A DNA stretch of 64,000 nucleotides, from contig NZ_FNIJ01000004.1 of NCBI RefSeq assembly GCF_900103845.1, positions 186,001-250,000 of the forward strand, in the 5' to 3' direction. Source of the DNA: Pseudomonas jinjuensis. Its GTDB lineage: Bacteria > Pseudomonadota > Gammaproteobacteria > Pseudomonadales > Pseudomonadaceae. The notes below the pieces were generated by a model. The model worked only from the letters and a program-made list of their open reading frames with translations, was not told the origin of the DNA and made no database searches. Positions within the stretch are counted from its first letter, which is position 1. Each line of letters opens with the position of its first letter. Of this stretch, positions 34,867-47,140 are shown in pieces. The translations under genes were made by a program, and so were the position numbers.

Positions 34867-36765
34867 CAGCGACCTGGTCGCCCCCTGCACCTTGCGCGTA
34901 TACCAGAGCACCCGGCTCACTCCGCGGGTGATCGCCACGTAGGCCAGGCGCAGGGCCTCGTCCTGCATCGCCTGGTCGTAGCTGTTCCGGAAGAACCCCG
35001 AGTGGGCGTATAGCGCGTTGCGCAGCGGGTGCGCCTCCGCCGGGGCGCAGTCGTCGATGATGATCGCCACTTCCGCCTGCAATCCCTTGGCGCGGTGGAT
35101 GGTGTAGGCCTTGACCGGCAGCTTGCGGTCGAGCTGCGCCTGGATCGCCTGCAGCGGTTCGTTGCGCCGGCTGAGCAGCAGCACGGCGGTGCGCTCCTTC
35201 GAACCACGACTGGCGACGTGCTCGCACTGCGCGCGGATTTCCTTGAGCAATTCCGGCACGCCGCTGCGGATGTCGAAGCCGCGCACCAGCTTCACCCCGT
35301 GGTCGCCCGGCTGCATCGGCCTGAACGCCCGGCTGCCCTTGGCCTGCTTGTGCGCCACGCCGTCCAGCACCTTCTCGCCGTCGCGGATCACCGGTTCGAT
35401 GGAGCGGTAGTTGGTCTCCAGGGTCAGCAGTACGCTCTTCTTCCTGCCGCGACCGGGGAAGTGGCGGTCGAAGTCGATGAACAGCTCCGGCGAGCTGCCG
35501 CGCCAACCATAGATGGACTGCCAGTCGTCGCCGATGGCCATCAGGCTGACCGCCTCGCCCTGGCGCACCAGCGCGCGGTGCATCGCCTGCAGCCATTGCA
35601 CGATCTGCGGCGAGATGTCCTGGAACTCGTCGATCAGCAAGTGACTGAGCGGCGCCAGGGCTTTCGCCGGGATGCTCTCGGCGCTGTCGCCTAGGCGTTG
35701 GAAGGCGGCGTTGAAGGTCATCAGGCCGCGCTCGCGCAGGCGCGCCTCGAAGTAGCCGTGGAAGGTCAGCAGCGCCTCGACGAATTCCCGCTCGCGGCCG
35801 GAACAGGACAGCTCGCGCGGACGCAGCCGGTCGAGGCGCAAACCGATGCTCTCCATGAATCCCGCCTGGGCATGGAAGGCCTCGAACAGCGGCGCCGGGC
35901 TGAATTCGCCGGCCAGCTTGAAGCCGTCCAGCGCCTCGCGAGGCAGGCGCGGGCGCTTGCCCTCCTCCACTTCCGCCGGTGCTGGCAGGCCGAGCAGGCG
36001 ATGCACCCGGGCGCGGAATTCCGCCTCGCGGGCGTAGGCATCCTGGTAGGCCTGTTTCAACAGACGCTGCTGCGGCGGGCGCAATCGTGCGGAAGCCAGC
36101 GGGTTGTCCGGCTCGCCCTCCTCGTCCAGTTGCTCGAACCAGGCCGGATTACCCAGCGCCTCGCGCGCCAGCACGCCCATGGCCGAGTGGAAGGTGCGCA
36201 CGCATTGCCGCGCCTGGGCGGCGTCGAAGGGGAACTGCCAGAAGCCGAGCACCTTCACCAGTTGCTCGCGCAGTTGCGCGCAGGAAGCGTTGGTGAAGGA
36301 GATCACCGTCAGCTTGCCGGGCTCGATGCCGAGGTGGCAGAGCATGAACACCACGCGCAGCACCAGGGTGGTCGACTTGCCCGAGCCGGCGCCGGCGAAG
36401 ATGCGGGTCAGCGGCTGGCGGCAGAGGATCATCGCCCACTGCTCGTCCGACGGCATGGCGATCACCCCGGCCGCCACCGCCTGGGCGACGCGCTCGCGCA
36501 TGGCGGCGACCTGCGCGTCGTCCACCTTCATCGCCGTGGCCGCATAGATGCCCGTGGCGGACCTTCCCCGCGCCGCCGCGGGCTTGTCCTTGCCCTCGCC
36601 CTGCTTCCTGGCCGCCGGTTTCGTCCTGGTGGACTTCTTCGCCCGGGACTTCTTCTTCGGCGCGGCGGCCTGTTGCTCGGCGCGCAGGTACTCGGTGGTT
36701 CTCGGGAAATAGCGCTCCAGCGCCCCGGAGAGCATCAGCTTGTAGCGCTTAACGGCAGACAGCAT
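34861..36765 (-). CDS. UvrD/Rep-family DNA helicase
   Basis: Superfamily 1 3'-5' helicase of 634 residues. Motif Ia/Walker A is FAGAGSGKSTTLVLRVVFML, Walker B LLIDEFQDISPQI, motif III AIGDDWQSIYGWRGS, motif IV ETNYRS, and motif VI AYVAITRGVSRVLW near the C-terminus. A Lys/Ala-rich linker (KKKSRAKKSTRTKPAARKQG, about residues 35-54) follows an N-terminal helix. The start at 36765 (MLSAVKRYKLMLSG) has AGGA upstream. Probable role in DNA repair or replication restart; it is shorter than UvrD itself and is a separate paralogue. Confidence 0.87.
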   Translation of the reverse strand: MLSAVKRYKLMLSGALERYFPRTTEYLRAEQQAAAPKKKSRAKKSTRTKPAARKQGEGKDKPAAARGRSATGIYAATAMKVDDAQVAAMRERVAQAVAAGVIAMPSDEQWAMILCRQPLTRIFAGAGSGKSTTLVLRVVFMLCHLGIEPGKLTVISFTNASCAQLREQLVKVLGFWQFPFDAAQARQCVRTFHSAMGVLAREALGNPAWFEQLDEEGEPDNPLASARLRPPQQRLLKQAYQDAYAREAEFRARVHRLLGLPAPAEVEEGKRPRLPREALDGFKLAGEFSPAPLFEAFHAQAGFMESIGLRLDRLRPRELSCSGREREFVEALLTFHGYFEARLRERGLMTFNAAFQRLGDSAESIPAKALAPLSHLLIDEFQDISPQIVQWLQAMHRALVRQGEAVSLMAIGDDWQSIYGWRGSSPELFIDFDRHFPGRGRKKSVLLTLETNYRSIEPVIRDGEKVLDGVAHKQAKGSRAFRPMQPGDHGVKLVRGFDIRSGVPELLKEIRAQCEHVASRGSKERTAVLLLSRRNEPLQAIQAQLDRKLPVKAYTIHRAKGLQAEVAIIIDDCAPAEAHPLRNALYAHSGFFRNSYDQAMQDEALRLAYVAITRGVSRVLWYTRKVQGATRSLA

Positions 36766-37027
36766 CCGGCCATCCTCAAGATATGTCGTTGAATGATAAG
36801 TGCTTTTGGCAGCGCACCGAAACAAAAGTGCGACACGGCCATTCCGGCTGCCCGATCGCTCTAATATAAAAATATTCTAAAAAAGTATTTATCTATTCAT
36901 TTTCAAGAAACTACCTTGCTTCCACAGCCGCTGCCCAGCCAACAGCGAAATGACAAAGCGCCCGCCAGGCAACATGCCGGAAAGCGTGAAGACACCCGAC
37001 CATCCCGCAACAGCAAAGGACACCCGC

Positions 37028-37594
37028 ATGACCACCCCGCTCGACATCGTTGCAGTCTCCGGCGGCGCCTACCGCCCCTCGCGCACCCTGGTCCTGGCCG
37101 AGGCGATCCTCGGCGAGCTGGCCGAACGCCTGCAGGTCCCCGTGCGGACGCGCCTCATCGAGCTGAGCGACATCGCCCGCCCGCTGGGTGGCGCCCTGTC
37201 GCGCAAGGAGTTGCCGGAAGAGGTGGAAGAACAGCTTCGCGCCATCGAGACCGCCGACCTGCTGGTGGTCGCCTCGCCGGTCTACCGCGGCTCCTACCCG
37301 GGCCTGCTCAAGCACCTGTTCGACCTGGTCGGCATGGAGGCGCTGGTCGATACCCCGGTGCTGCTCGCCGCCACCGGCGGCAGCCCGCTGCACGCACTGG
37401 TCATCGACCACCAGTTGCGCCCGCTGTTCGCCTTCTTCCAGTCACTGACCCTGCCCATCGGCGTATATGGCACCGAGGCGGACTTCCGCGACTACCGGAT
37501 CGTCAGCGAACCGCTCAAGGCACGCATCCGCCTGGCGGCAGAACGCGCCGTACCGCTGCTCGGCGGTGCCAGCGACCTGCGCAAGATCGCCTGA
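37028..37594 (+). CDS. msuE: NADH-dependent FMN reductase
   Basis: Flavodoxin-fold reductase of 188 residues that supplies reduced FMN to two-component sulfonate monooxygenases. Motifs: VAVSGGAYRPSRTLVLAEAI near the N-terminus, LVVASPVYRGSYPGLLKHLF (flavin loop) and LLAATGGSPLHALVIDHQLR. The pattern closely follows MsuE. It precedes sfnR by 13 bp. The monooxygenases it would serve (msuD/msuC or sfnG) are not in the window. The start at 37028 is MTTPLDIVAVSGG; an upstream in-frame ATG at 36950 gives a non-family leader. Confidence 0.88.
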   Translation: MTTPLDIVAVSGGAYRPSRTLVLAEAILGELAERLQVPVRTRLIELSDIARPLGGALSRKELPEEVEEQLRAIETADLLVVASPVYRGSYPGLLKHLFDLVGMEALVDTPVLLAATGGSPLHALVIDHQLRPLFAFFQSLTLPIGVYGTEADFRDYRIVSEPLKARIRLAAERAVPLLGGASDLRKIA

Positions 37595-37607
37595 GGAAGA
37601 AACGCCC

Positions 37608-38711
<1,104 letters not shown>

Positions 38712-38739
38712 GCCCGACCTGCGGGGCGCCATCGGCGGG

Positions 38740-38817
38740 TCGCGGGCATGGCCCGCTCCTACAACGTCACCCTTATCGTTCCCACGCTCCTGGGTTCCCA
38801 CGCGGGAGCGTGGGAAC
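38740..38817. repeat. REP element plus perfect 13-bp inverted repeat
   Basis: TCGCGGGCATGGCCCGCTCCT plus ACAA (38740-38764) is the Pseudomonas REP-type element found four more times in this window. It is followed by GTTCCCACGCTCC (38778-38790) and its exact inverse (38805-38817). They lie between sfnR and the ftsH-like gene and could cap the sfnR transcript. Confidence 0.8.
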
Positions 38818-38938
38818 CATGAAACGCTTTCATGTCCATCGCGCTTCCCCCGGTCGAGCTTGATATTCATCAACCCCGCCCGCCCCACGGCGTCCAGACT
38901 GATGAAGGCCATGCCCTCGCCGCGACTGGAGCCCCGTC

Positions 38939-40765
<1,827 letters not shown>

Positions 40766-40867
40766 CGGACGGCAGGGGCCTGGATGATTTTTATCAAGAA
40801 GGCGATTTCCGGGAGGCATAGAAGATGTGAGGACAGCTTCCTCTCGTCCCCACCCAGGAGATCGCCC

Positions 40868-41470
40868 ATGCCCACGCCCGCCACGCTTCCCGCCGACATC
40901 GCCTCCGCCGCCCGCGCCGCCGGCCACTGGATAGAAACCCTCAACGATGGCAGCCACGTGCTGATCCGGCCGCTCAAGCCCGAGGACCGGGAGCGCGAAG
41001 CCGAATTCATCCGCAACCTGTCGCCGGAGGCGCGTCGCTTCCGCTTCCTCTGCGCGATGCGGGAAGCCACGCCCGCCCTCCTCGACCAGCTGATGCAGCT
41101 GGACTACCGGCAGACCATGGCCTACGTCGCCCTGGTGCACCAGAACGGCGAGCTGGTCGAGGTCGGCGTCAGCCGCTATGCCGTCAGCGAGGACGAGCAG
41201 CGCTGCGAATGCGCGGTGACCGTCGCCGATGCCTGGCAGCACCGCGGCCTGGCCGTGGCGCTGATGCGCCATCTGGCCGACTGCGCGAAACGCAACGGCT
41301 TCAGGCAGATGTTTTCGGTCGATGCGGCAGCCAACGAGCCCCTGCACGAACTGGCCCGCTACCTGGGATTCCGCGCCGAACACGACCCCAACGATCCCGC
41401 CCAGATCATCCATACGCTGGACCTGCAGGCGCTCCCGGACAGGCCTGCGCAGGACCTGCCATCGGTTTGA
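40868..41470 (+). CDS. GNAT-family N-acetyltransferase
   Basis: Predicted acetyltransferase of 200 residues. GNAT fold features: VLIRPLKPEDREREAEFIRN at the start, ECAVTVADAWQHRGLAVALM with the acetyl-CoA-binding Q/R-x-x-G/A region, then ARYLGFRAEHDPND. It resembles the GNAT domain fused to or associated with acyl-CoA synthetase-like lysine acetyltransferases. Lies 100 bp after ftsH and 80 bp before hsp20, and may be part of the same stress module; its target is unknown. Confidence 0.82.
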   Translation: MPTPATLPADIASAARAAGHWIETLNDGSHVLIRPLKPEDREREAEFIRNLSPEARRFRFLCAMREATPALLDQLMQLDYRQTMAYVALVHQNGELVEVGVSRYAVSEDEQRCECAVTVADAWQHRGLAVALMRHLADCAKRNGFRQMFSVDAAANEPLHELARYLGFRAEHDPNDPAQIIHTLDLQALPDRPAQDLPSV

Positions 41471-41550
41471 CAAGAATCAAGGAAAGCGCCTGCAGCGATT
41501 TCAGAATCAGCTATGGCTCTCTTCAGATTCATCCTCAGGAGGAATCCAAA

Positions 41551-42096
41551 ATGGCTAGCGAAGAAAAAGAACTTCCGATCCAAACCTCGGAAGAATCCCG
41601 CAAGACACCGGCAACGTCGGAAACCTGGCACCCCCTGGAAAATCTCCGCCAGCAGATCGACCGCCTGTTCGAGGACTTCAGCCGCAGCCCGCTGCACCTG
41701 CCCTTCGGCCGTAGCGCCTTCGACTTCGAACCCTTCTGGCGGCGCCCCATGCCCGGCCAGAAACTGCCCGCCGTGGACATCGCCGAAAAGGACAACGCCT
41801 ACGAGATCACCGCCGAACTGCCCGGCCTGGAGGAGAAGGACATCCAGGTCAGGCTGGCCAACGGCAACCTGATCATCAAGGGCGAGAAGAAGGAGGAAAA
41901 GGAAGACAAGCAGAAGGACTACTACCTCTCCGAACGCCACTACGGCTCCTTCCAGCGCGTCTTCAACCTGCCCAAGGACATCGACGCCGAGCGGATCAGC
42001 GCCAGCTTCAGCAAGGGCGTGCTGACCGTCGCGCTGCCGAAACACCCCGAAGCCATCAAGCCGGAGAAGGAAATTCCGGTGAAACCAGCCGAATAG
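41551..42096 (+). CDS. Small heat-shock protein, Hsp20/alpha-crystallin family
   Basis: ATP-independent holdase chaperone of 181 residues. The alpha-crystallin domain spans about residues 70-165 (LPAVDIAEKDNAYEITAELP, GNLIIKGEKKEEKEDKQKDY, SFQRVFNLPKDIDAERISAS and GVLTVALPK), followed by a Pro/Lys-rich tail. The N-terminal part includes LRQQIDRLFEDFSRSPLHLP. A strong AGGAGG site precedes the ATG. Located downstream of the FtsH-like protease and GNAT genes. Confidence 0.93.
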   Translation: MASEEKELPIQTSEESRKTPATSETWHPLENLRQQIDRLFEDFSRSPLHLPFGRSAFDFEPFWRRPMPGQKLPAVDIAEKDNAYEITAELPGLEEKDIQVRLANGNLIIKGEKKEEKEDKQKDYYLSERHYGSFQRVFNLPKDIDAERISASFSKGVLTVALPKHPEAIKPEKEIPVKPAE

Positions 42097-42107
42097 GGAT
42101 GCGTTGC

Positions 42108-42143
42108 GCCCCGTGCCGGCTCAGGCCGGTGCGGGGCTCCTTT
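42108..42143 (+). terminator. Probable terminator after hsp20
   Basis: GCCCCGTGCCGGC and GCCGGTGCGGGGC form a long GC-rich stem with one two-base mismatch, followed by only a short TCCTTT. Position, 12 bp past the hsp20 stop, supports termination, though the T-run is weak. Confidence 0.5.
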
Positions 42144-42303
42144 GCAGGATTTCTTCCGCTGGTGCCCGAGCCGCTCCGGCTTTGGCCGAGCGAGGGCGCC
42201 CGCCTCGCCGGACGGTCTGGGGCGATGCGCGGCGCGGCAAGGGCTGACGGATGACCTTTGACGCCGCGCCATGCCGGGCGATGCTGAAGGAAGAGGTACC
42301 CGC

Positions 42304-42924
42304 ATGAACACCGAACTGAACCCGGGCGAACATGACGTACTGCTGGTGACCGACGTGCAGAACGACTTCTGCAGCGGTGGCGCGCTGGCGGTACCGGGTG
42401 GCGAGGATGTCGTCCCGGCGATCAACCGGCTGGCCGATTCCTTCGCCCATATCATCCTGACCCAGGACTGGCACCCGCCCGGACACCTCAGCTTCGCCAG
42501 CAGCCACCAGGGCCGCGCGCCGTTCGAGACCATCCAGGTGAGCTACGGCGAACAGACCCTCTGGCCCGACCACTGCGTGCAGGGCAGCCACGGCGCCGCC
42601 TTCCACCCGGACCTGCGTCTCGACCGCGCGGAACTCATCATCCGCAAGGGCTACCGCGCCGAAATCGACTCCTACTCCGCCTTCTGCGAGAACGACCGGA
42701 AGACACCCACCGGGCTGGCCGGCTACCTGCAGGAGCGCGGCCTGCACCGCCTGTTCCTCAGCGGCCTGGCGACCGACTTCTGCGTGCTCTACTCGGCGCT
42801 GGACGCGCGGCGGCAGGGCTTCGACGTGGTGTTGCTGCTCGATGCCTGCCGGGGGCTGGATATCGACGGGTCCCTCGACGAGGCGGTGGCGTTGATGCGG
42901 CGGGCGGGAGTTGAGGTCCGGTAG
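42304..42924 (+). CDS. pncA: Nicotinamidase
   Basis: Isochorismatase-fold hydrolase of 206 residues that converts nicotinamide to nicotinate in NAD salvage. The catalytic triad is visible: Asp in LVTDVQNDFCSGGAL, Lys in IIRKGYRAEIDSYSAF, and Cys in GLATDFCVLYSALDAR. The metal site is in TQDWHPPGHLSFAS. Start at 42304 with AAGAGG upstream. Confidence 0.93.
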   Translation: MNTELNPGEHDVLLVTDVQNDFCSGGALAVPGGEDVVPAINRLADSFAHIILTQDWHPPGHLSFASSHQGRAPFETIQVSYGEQTLWPDHCVQGSHGAAFHPDLRLDRAELIIRKGYRAEIDSYSAFCENDRKTPTGLAGYLQERGLHRLFLSGLATDFCVLYSALDARRQGFDVVLLLDACRGLDIDGSLDEAVALMRRAGVEVR

Positions 42925-43000
42925 CTACCGGGGGACTTCTTTCGCGGGCGCGGATGACGCCGGCGCGTCATGCGTCCTACGAAAACGCCCCTATGCACCT

Positions 43001-43065
43001 GTAGAAGCGAGCTTGCTCGCGAAGCGCTTCCACACCGCGTCGCCAGCAAGCTGGCTCCTGCAAAG
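43001..43065. repeat. Extragenic repeat (GCGAGCTTGCTCGCGA type)
   Basis: GTAGAAGCGAGCTTGCTCGCGAAGCG... continues into GCCAGCAAGCTGGCTCCTGC. This paired inverted structure is common between Pseudomonas genes. It lies between the convergent pncA and LysR genes, ending 4 bp before the LysR stop. Confidence 0.7.
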
Positions 43066-43069
43066 AACC

Positions 43070-43942
43070 CTATGCCAGCTCCCCCCGCACCACATCGAGG
43101 AAGGTGGCCACCACCCTGCGGCTGCTCTGCTCGCGCAGGCACACCAGCGTCTCGCTCATGTGCCGCTGGCAATCGAGGATCGGCAGGGCGTGCACGCGGC
43201 TGTCCGAGCCGAATTCCGCCGCCGACACCACGCCCACGCCGATCCCCGCCACCACCGCCTCGCGTGCGGCCTCGCGGCCTTCCACCTCGATCGCCGGGCG
43301 GATGCGCAAACCGGCGCGGTGCATTTCCTCCTCCAGCGTCTGCCGCGTCACCGAGCCCTGCTCGCGCAGCACCAGCGGCGCGTCGTCGAGATCGGCCAGG
43401 CGGATCGATTCGCGCCCGGCCCAGGGATGGCTGCTGGCGACGAAGGCGACGATCGGGTCGCGGCGCAGGGTGATCGACAGCAGGCGCTCGTCCTCCACTT
43501 CGCGGCCGAGCAGCGCCAGGTCGGCCTGGTAGTCGAACAGCGCCTGCAGCGACTCGTCGGTGTTGCCGGTTTCGATGCGCACGCGGATGCCCGGATACTC
43601 CTGGCAGAAACGCGCCACCTGCGACAGCAGGTGCACCGCGGCGTCCACCGCCAGGGTCAGGCTGCCGGTCTGCAGGGCGCTGGACGCGGCCAGCAGTTCC
43701 TCCACCTCGGCCTCGATGACGAACAGCCGCTGGGTGACCGAAAGCAGCCGCTCGCCCAGTTCGGTCAGGCGCACCGAGCGCTTGTTGCGGTGGAACAGCA
43801 GCACACCATAGCGCTCCTCCAGCTTGCGCACCTGGTCGGAAACCGCCGGCTGGGTGAGGAACAGGCGCTCGGCGGCGCGGGTGAAGCTGCCGTGCAGGGC
43901 CACGGCATGGAAGGCTTTCAGTTGTGCGTGGGAAACCGACAT
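43070..43942 (-). CDS. LysR-family regulator, aminophosphonate-associated type
   Basis: LysR regulator of 290 residues: N-terminal helix-turn-helix (LKAFHAVALHGSFTRAAERL, FLTQPAVSDQVRKLEERYG) and a C-terminal effector domain. The opening sequence strongly resembles the LysR subgroup found beside 2-aminoethylphosphonate genes. It is divergent from an OPA-type transporter and an FAD oxidoreductase, so it probably controls them. The start at 43942 (MSVSHAQLKAFH) is the family start; the open frame to 44062 is non-family. Confidence 0.85.
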   Translation of the reverse strand: MSVSHAQLKAFHAVALHGSFTRAAERLFLTQPAVSDQVRKLEERYGVLLFHRNKRSVRLTELGERLLSVTQRLFVIEAEVEELLAASSALQTGSLTLAVDAAVHLLSQVARFCQEYPGIRVRIETGNTDESLQALFDYQADLALLGREVEDERLLSITLRRDPIVAFVASSHPWAGRESIRLADLDDAPLVLREQGSVTRQTLEEEMHRAGLRIRPAIEVEGREAAREAVVAGIGVGVVSAAEFGSDSRVHALPILDCQRHMSETLVCLREQSSRRVVATFLDVVRGELA

Positions 43943-44079
43943 CGTGCGCCTCGGCAGCCAGTGATCGGGGGTTTGCGACCGAATCCGGCATTCCTGACAG
44001 AATATGACCGCTCGGTCTGATTCTGCGGACTTTGCCATCCTGGCCTTTCGACTTACAAGCAAAACTTATTTTTAAAATT

Positions 44080-44106
44080 TGATAAATCGATTTCATTTAT
44101 TTATCA
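44080..44106. promoter_or_regulatory. Inverted repeat, candidate LysR operator
   Basis: TGATAAAT (44080-44087), an 11-base spacer and ATTTATCA (44099-44106) form a perfect inverted repeat in the AT-rich region between the divergent LysR and transporter genes. The spacing fits LysR-type binding sites. Confidence 0.55.
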
Positions 44107-44295
44107 GAAATTGATTCCATCTGTTTCACCAGGCCACGGCGACCACGCCGGAACCTGACGAACCTCGCCGATCAACCGAATCTGACCCGTGCCCCCGGAA
44201 TGGCGCGAGAAGTGCTCCAGACGTGCGAACGACACAATAAAAACAAGGCTTTACCACTGACTGCCGGCACACCTACAACAATGAGGTCAGATCAG

Positions 44296-45645
44296 ATGAG
44301 CAATCCAATCGGCAGCGCACCAAAGCCGAACATGCAGCGTTGGCGCGTGCAGATCTTCGCTATCACCTGGATCGCCTATGCGGCGTTCTATTTCACCCGC
44401 AAGGCCTTCTCGGTCGCCAAGCTCGGCATCGCCGAGGATCCTTCCTTCGAGCTCGACAAGGCCGCCATGGCCAACCTCGACGCCATGTACCTGGCGGCCT
44501 ACGCCGTCGGCCAGTTTACCTGGGGCGTCTTCGCCGACCGCTTCGGGCCGCGCGTGGTGGTGTTCGGCGGCCTGCTGATCTCCGCCATCGCCGCCCTGGT
44601 CATGGGCTCCTTCGCCACCCTGCCGATCTTCGCCACCTGCATGGTGGTCCAGGGTCTGGCGCAATCCACCGGCTGGTCCGGCCTGTGCAAGAACATGGGG
44701 AGCTTCTTCGCCACCCATGAACGCGGCCGCATACTCGGGCTGTGGAGCACCTGCTACGCCTTCGGCGGGCTGGTCGCCTCGCCCTTCGCCGGCTGGTGGG
44801 CCTATTCGGTGTTCGGCAACTGGCAGGCGGCGTTCTTCTCCTCCGCCGCGGTGGTCGCCCTGGTCGCCGTACTGTTCCTCCTGCTGCAGCGCAATCGCCC
44901 GCAGGACGTCGGCCTGCCGCCGGTCGATGGCGACGAGCCGGAAGCGGTGCGCTACGCCGGCTTCAAGCCGGAGGGGCAGAACCCGGGCTTCTGGGAAACC
45001 CTGTCGGTGATCCTGCGCAACCGCACCGTGCTGACCCTCGGCCTCGCCTACTTCATGCTCAAGCCGGCGCGCTACGCGATCCTGCTGTGGGGCCCGGTGA
45101 TCGTCTACGAGCGCATGCCGTCGCTCGGCAAGGTCGGCGCGGCGATCCTGCCGACCTCCTTCGAGATCGCCGGCCTGCTCGGTCCGATCCTCATCGGCCT
45201 GGCTTCGGACAAGATCTTCGGCGCCCGCCGCATGCCGGCCTGCGTGATCAGCCTGGTCGCCCTGACCGCCTGCCTGGCGCTGTTCGTCCCGGCCATGCAG
45301 ACCGGCAGCGCCATGCTGGTATTCGCCCTGCTGTTCATGATGGGCCTGACCCTCTACGGACCGGACTCGATGCTCAGCGGCGCCGCCGCCATCGACTTCG
45401 GCACCGGCAAGGCCGCCGGCACCGCCGCCGGGTTCGTCAACGGCTGCGGCTCGATCGGCGCGATCCTCGGCGGCCTGCTGCCGGGCTACTTCGACACCTA
45501 CACCATCTTCATCTGCTTCGCCGCCACCGCGCTGCTCGCCTCCGCCATCCTGATCCCGCACTGGAACAGCCGGCCGGAAGGCGCGAAAACCGAAGCTTCG
45601 CGCGTACCCAACCAGCCGGTCCAGGTCAGCCCCGCGCGCACCTGA
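44296..45645 (+). CDS. MFS transporter, organophosphate:phosphate antiporter-like (probable aminophosphonate uptake)
   Basis: Twelve-helix transporter of 449 residues. The OPA subfamily signature is seen in AAFYFTRKAFSVAKLGI and in the conserved loop GVFADRFGPRVVVFGG. Related proteins carry phosphate esters or phosphonates. Linked to an aminophosphonate-type LysR and an FAD oxidoreductase, so an aminophosphonate such as 2-aminoethylphosphonate is a plausible cargo (inference). The start at 44296 (MSNPIGSAPKPNM) has GAGG nine bases upstream. Confidence 0.85.
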   Translation: MSNPIGSAPKPNMQRWRVQIFAITWIAYAAFYFTRKAFSVAKLGIAEDPSFELDKAAMANLDAMYLAAYAVGQFTWGVFADRFGPRVVVFGGLLISAIAALVMGSFATLPIFATCMVVQGLAQSTGWSGLCKNMGSFFATHERGRILGLWSTCYAFGGLVASPFAGWWAYSVFGNWQAAFFSSAAVVALVAVLFLLLQRNRPQDVGLPPVDGDEPEAVRYAGFKPEGQNPGFWETLSVILRNRTVLTLGLAYFMLKPARYAILLWGPVIVYERMPSLGKVGAAILPTSFEIAGLLGPILIGLASDKIFGARRMPACVISLVALTACLALFVPAMQTGSAMLVFALLFMMGLTLYGPDSMLSGAAAIDFGTGKAAGTAAGFVNGCGSIGAILGGLLPGYFDTYTIFICFAATALLASAILIPHWNSRPEGAKTEASRVPNQPVQVSPART

Positions 45646-45710
45646 GTCACCCGGGCACAAGGATGTGCCGCCCCTTTCCCCTGTCTTCCGCATCTTCTGG
45701 AGAACATCCC

Positions 45711-47099
45711 ATGCGTCCGTTCTGGCTCGACCAGGCCCTGAAGCTCGACAGCGACCGAGCCACCCCGCTGCAGCAGGACACCCGCGCCGACGTCTGCATC
45801 GTCGGCGGCGGCTACACCGGCCTGTGGACCGCGATCATGCTCAAGGAGCAGAACCCGGCGCTCGACGTGGTGATAGTCGAGGCGGACATCTGCGGCGCCG
45901 GCGCCAGCGGGCGCAACGGCGGCTGCGCGCTGTCCTGGTCGGCGAAGTTCTTCACCCTGGCGCGGTTGTTCGGCCTCCCGGAAGCGATCCGCCTGGTGCG
46001 GGAGTCGGAGCGCAGCATCCACGCCATCGGCGCGTTCTGCGAGAAATACGCGGTGGATGCCGACTACCGTCTCGACGGCACCCTCTACACCGCCACCAAC
46101 GCCGCCCAGGTGGGCGCCACCGACGGCGTGATCGCCGCGCTGGAAGAACACGGCATCAACTCCTTCCGCAAGCTGCCGCTGGCCCATGTGCAGCGCCTGG
46201 CCGGCTCGCGCAAGCACCTGGAGGGCTGGTTCTCCCCCGCCGCCGCCAGCGTGCAGCCGGGCAAGCTGGTGCGCGGCCTGCGCCGGGTCGCCCTGCAGCT
46301 GGGCGTGCGCCTCTACGAAGGCACGCCTATGACCGGCCTCGGGGAAGGCCGCCCGGCGACCGTGCGCACGCCGCATGGCGCGGTGACCGCCGACCGCGTG
46401 GTGCTGGCGATGAACGCCTGGATGGCGCGGGCCTTCCCGCAGTTCGAACGCAGCGTGGCGATCGTCTCCAGCGACATGATCGTCACCGAGCCGCGCCCCG
46501 ACCTGCTGAGGGAAATCGGCCTGACCTCGGGCGTGACGGTGCTAGATTCGCGCATCTTCGTGCACTACTACCACAACACCCCGGACGGCCGGATCATGCT
46601 CGGCAAGGGCGGCAACACCTTCGCCTATGGCGGGCGCATGCTGCCGGTGTTCGACCGTCCCTCGCCCTATGTCGACCTGCTGCGCCAGAGCCTCGGCGAG
46701 TTCTTCCCGGCCTTCGCCGAGGTGCCCATCGCGGCGAGCTGGAACGGCCCGTCCGACCGCTCGGTGACCGGCCTGCCGTTCTTCGGCCAGCTCGGATCGG
46801 CGGGCAACGTCTTCTACGGCTTCGGCTATTCCGGCAGCGGCGTCGGGCCGTGCCACATGGGCGGGCAGATTCTCTCCTCGCTGGTGCTCGGCCTGGACAA
46901 CGCCTGGACCCGCTCGCCACTGACCCGCGGCCCGCTCGGCCATTTCCCGCCGGAGCCGATCCGCTACCTCGGCTCGCTGATGGTGCGCAACGCCATCCGC
47001 CGCAAGGAAACCGCCGAAGACCACGGCCGCCGCCCGCGCCGCCTGGACGTGCGCCTGGCGAAGTTCGCCGCGGCGGCGGGCAAGGCGGACAAGGCCTGA
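45711..47099 (+). CDS. FAD-dependent oxidoreductase (probable aminophosphonate oxidoreductase)
   Basis: DAO-family flavoprotein of 462 residues. The N-terminal dinucleotide site is DVCIVGGGYTGLWTAIML, followed by GAGASGRNGGCALSWSAKF, and the C-terminal FAD contact is FYGFGYSGSGVGPCHMGGQI. The pattern matches the oxidoreductase group that accompanies aminophosphonate regulators and transporters; relatives oxidise amines, glycine or polyamines. It probably removes or demethylates the amino group of an aminophosphonate. TGGAGAAC precedes the ATG. Last gene before a strong terminator. Confidence 0.82.
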   Translation: MRPFWLDQALKLDSDRATPLQQDTRADVCIVGGGYTGLWTAIMLKEQNPALDVVIVEADICGAGASGRNGGCALSWSAKFFTLARLFGLPEAIRLVRESERSIHAIGAFCEKYAVDADYRLDGTLYTATNAAQVGATDGVIAALEEHGINSFRKLPLAHVQRLAGSRKHLEGWFSPAAASVQPGKLVRGLRRVALQLGVRLYEGTPMTGLGEGRPATVRTPHGAVTADRVVLAMNAWMARAFPQFERSVAIVSSDMIVTEPRPDLLREIGLTSGVTVLDSRIFVHYYHNTPDGRIMLGKGGNTFAYGGRMLPVFDRPSPYVDLLRQSLGEFFPAFAEVPIAASWNGPSDRSVTGLPFFGQLGSAGNVFYGFGYSGSGVGPCHMGGQILSSLVLGLDNAWTRSPLTRGPLGHFPPEPIRYLGSLMVRNAIRRKETAEDHGRRPRRLDVRLAKFAAAAGKADKA

Positions 47100-47140
47100 A
47101 ACCCATTCCTGCTTGCCCCTCACAAGCCGGCTGAGGGGGT

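Noticed and set aside
36826-37027. A sigma54 promoter for msuE-sfnR
   Set aside because: A TGGCAGCGCACC segment is present on the plus strand, but no TTGC-type -12 element lies at the correct distance.
44742-47099. A 785-codon frame that could be a transporter-oxidoreductase fusion
   Set aside because: The upstream part is a frame-shifted shadow of the transporter gene. The oxidoreductase starts at 45711 with its own ribosome-binding site.
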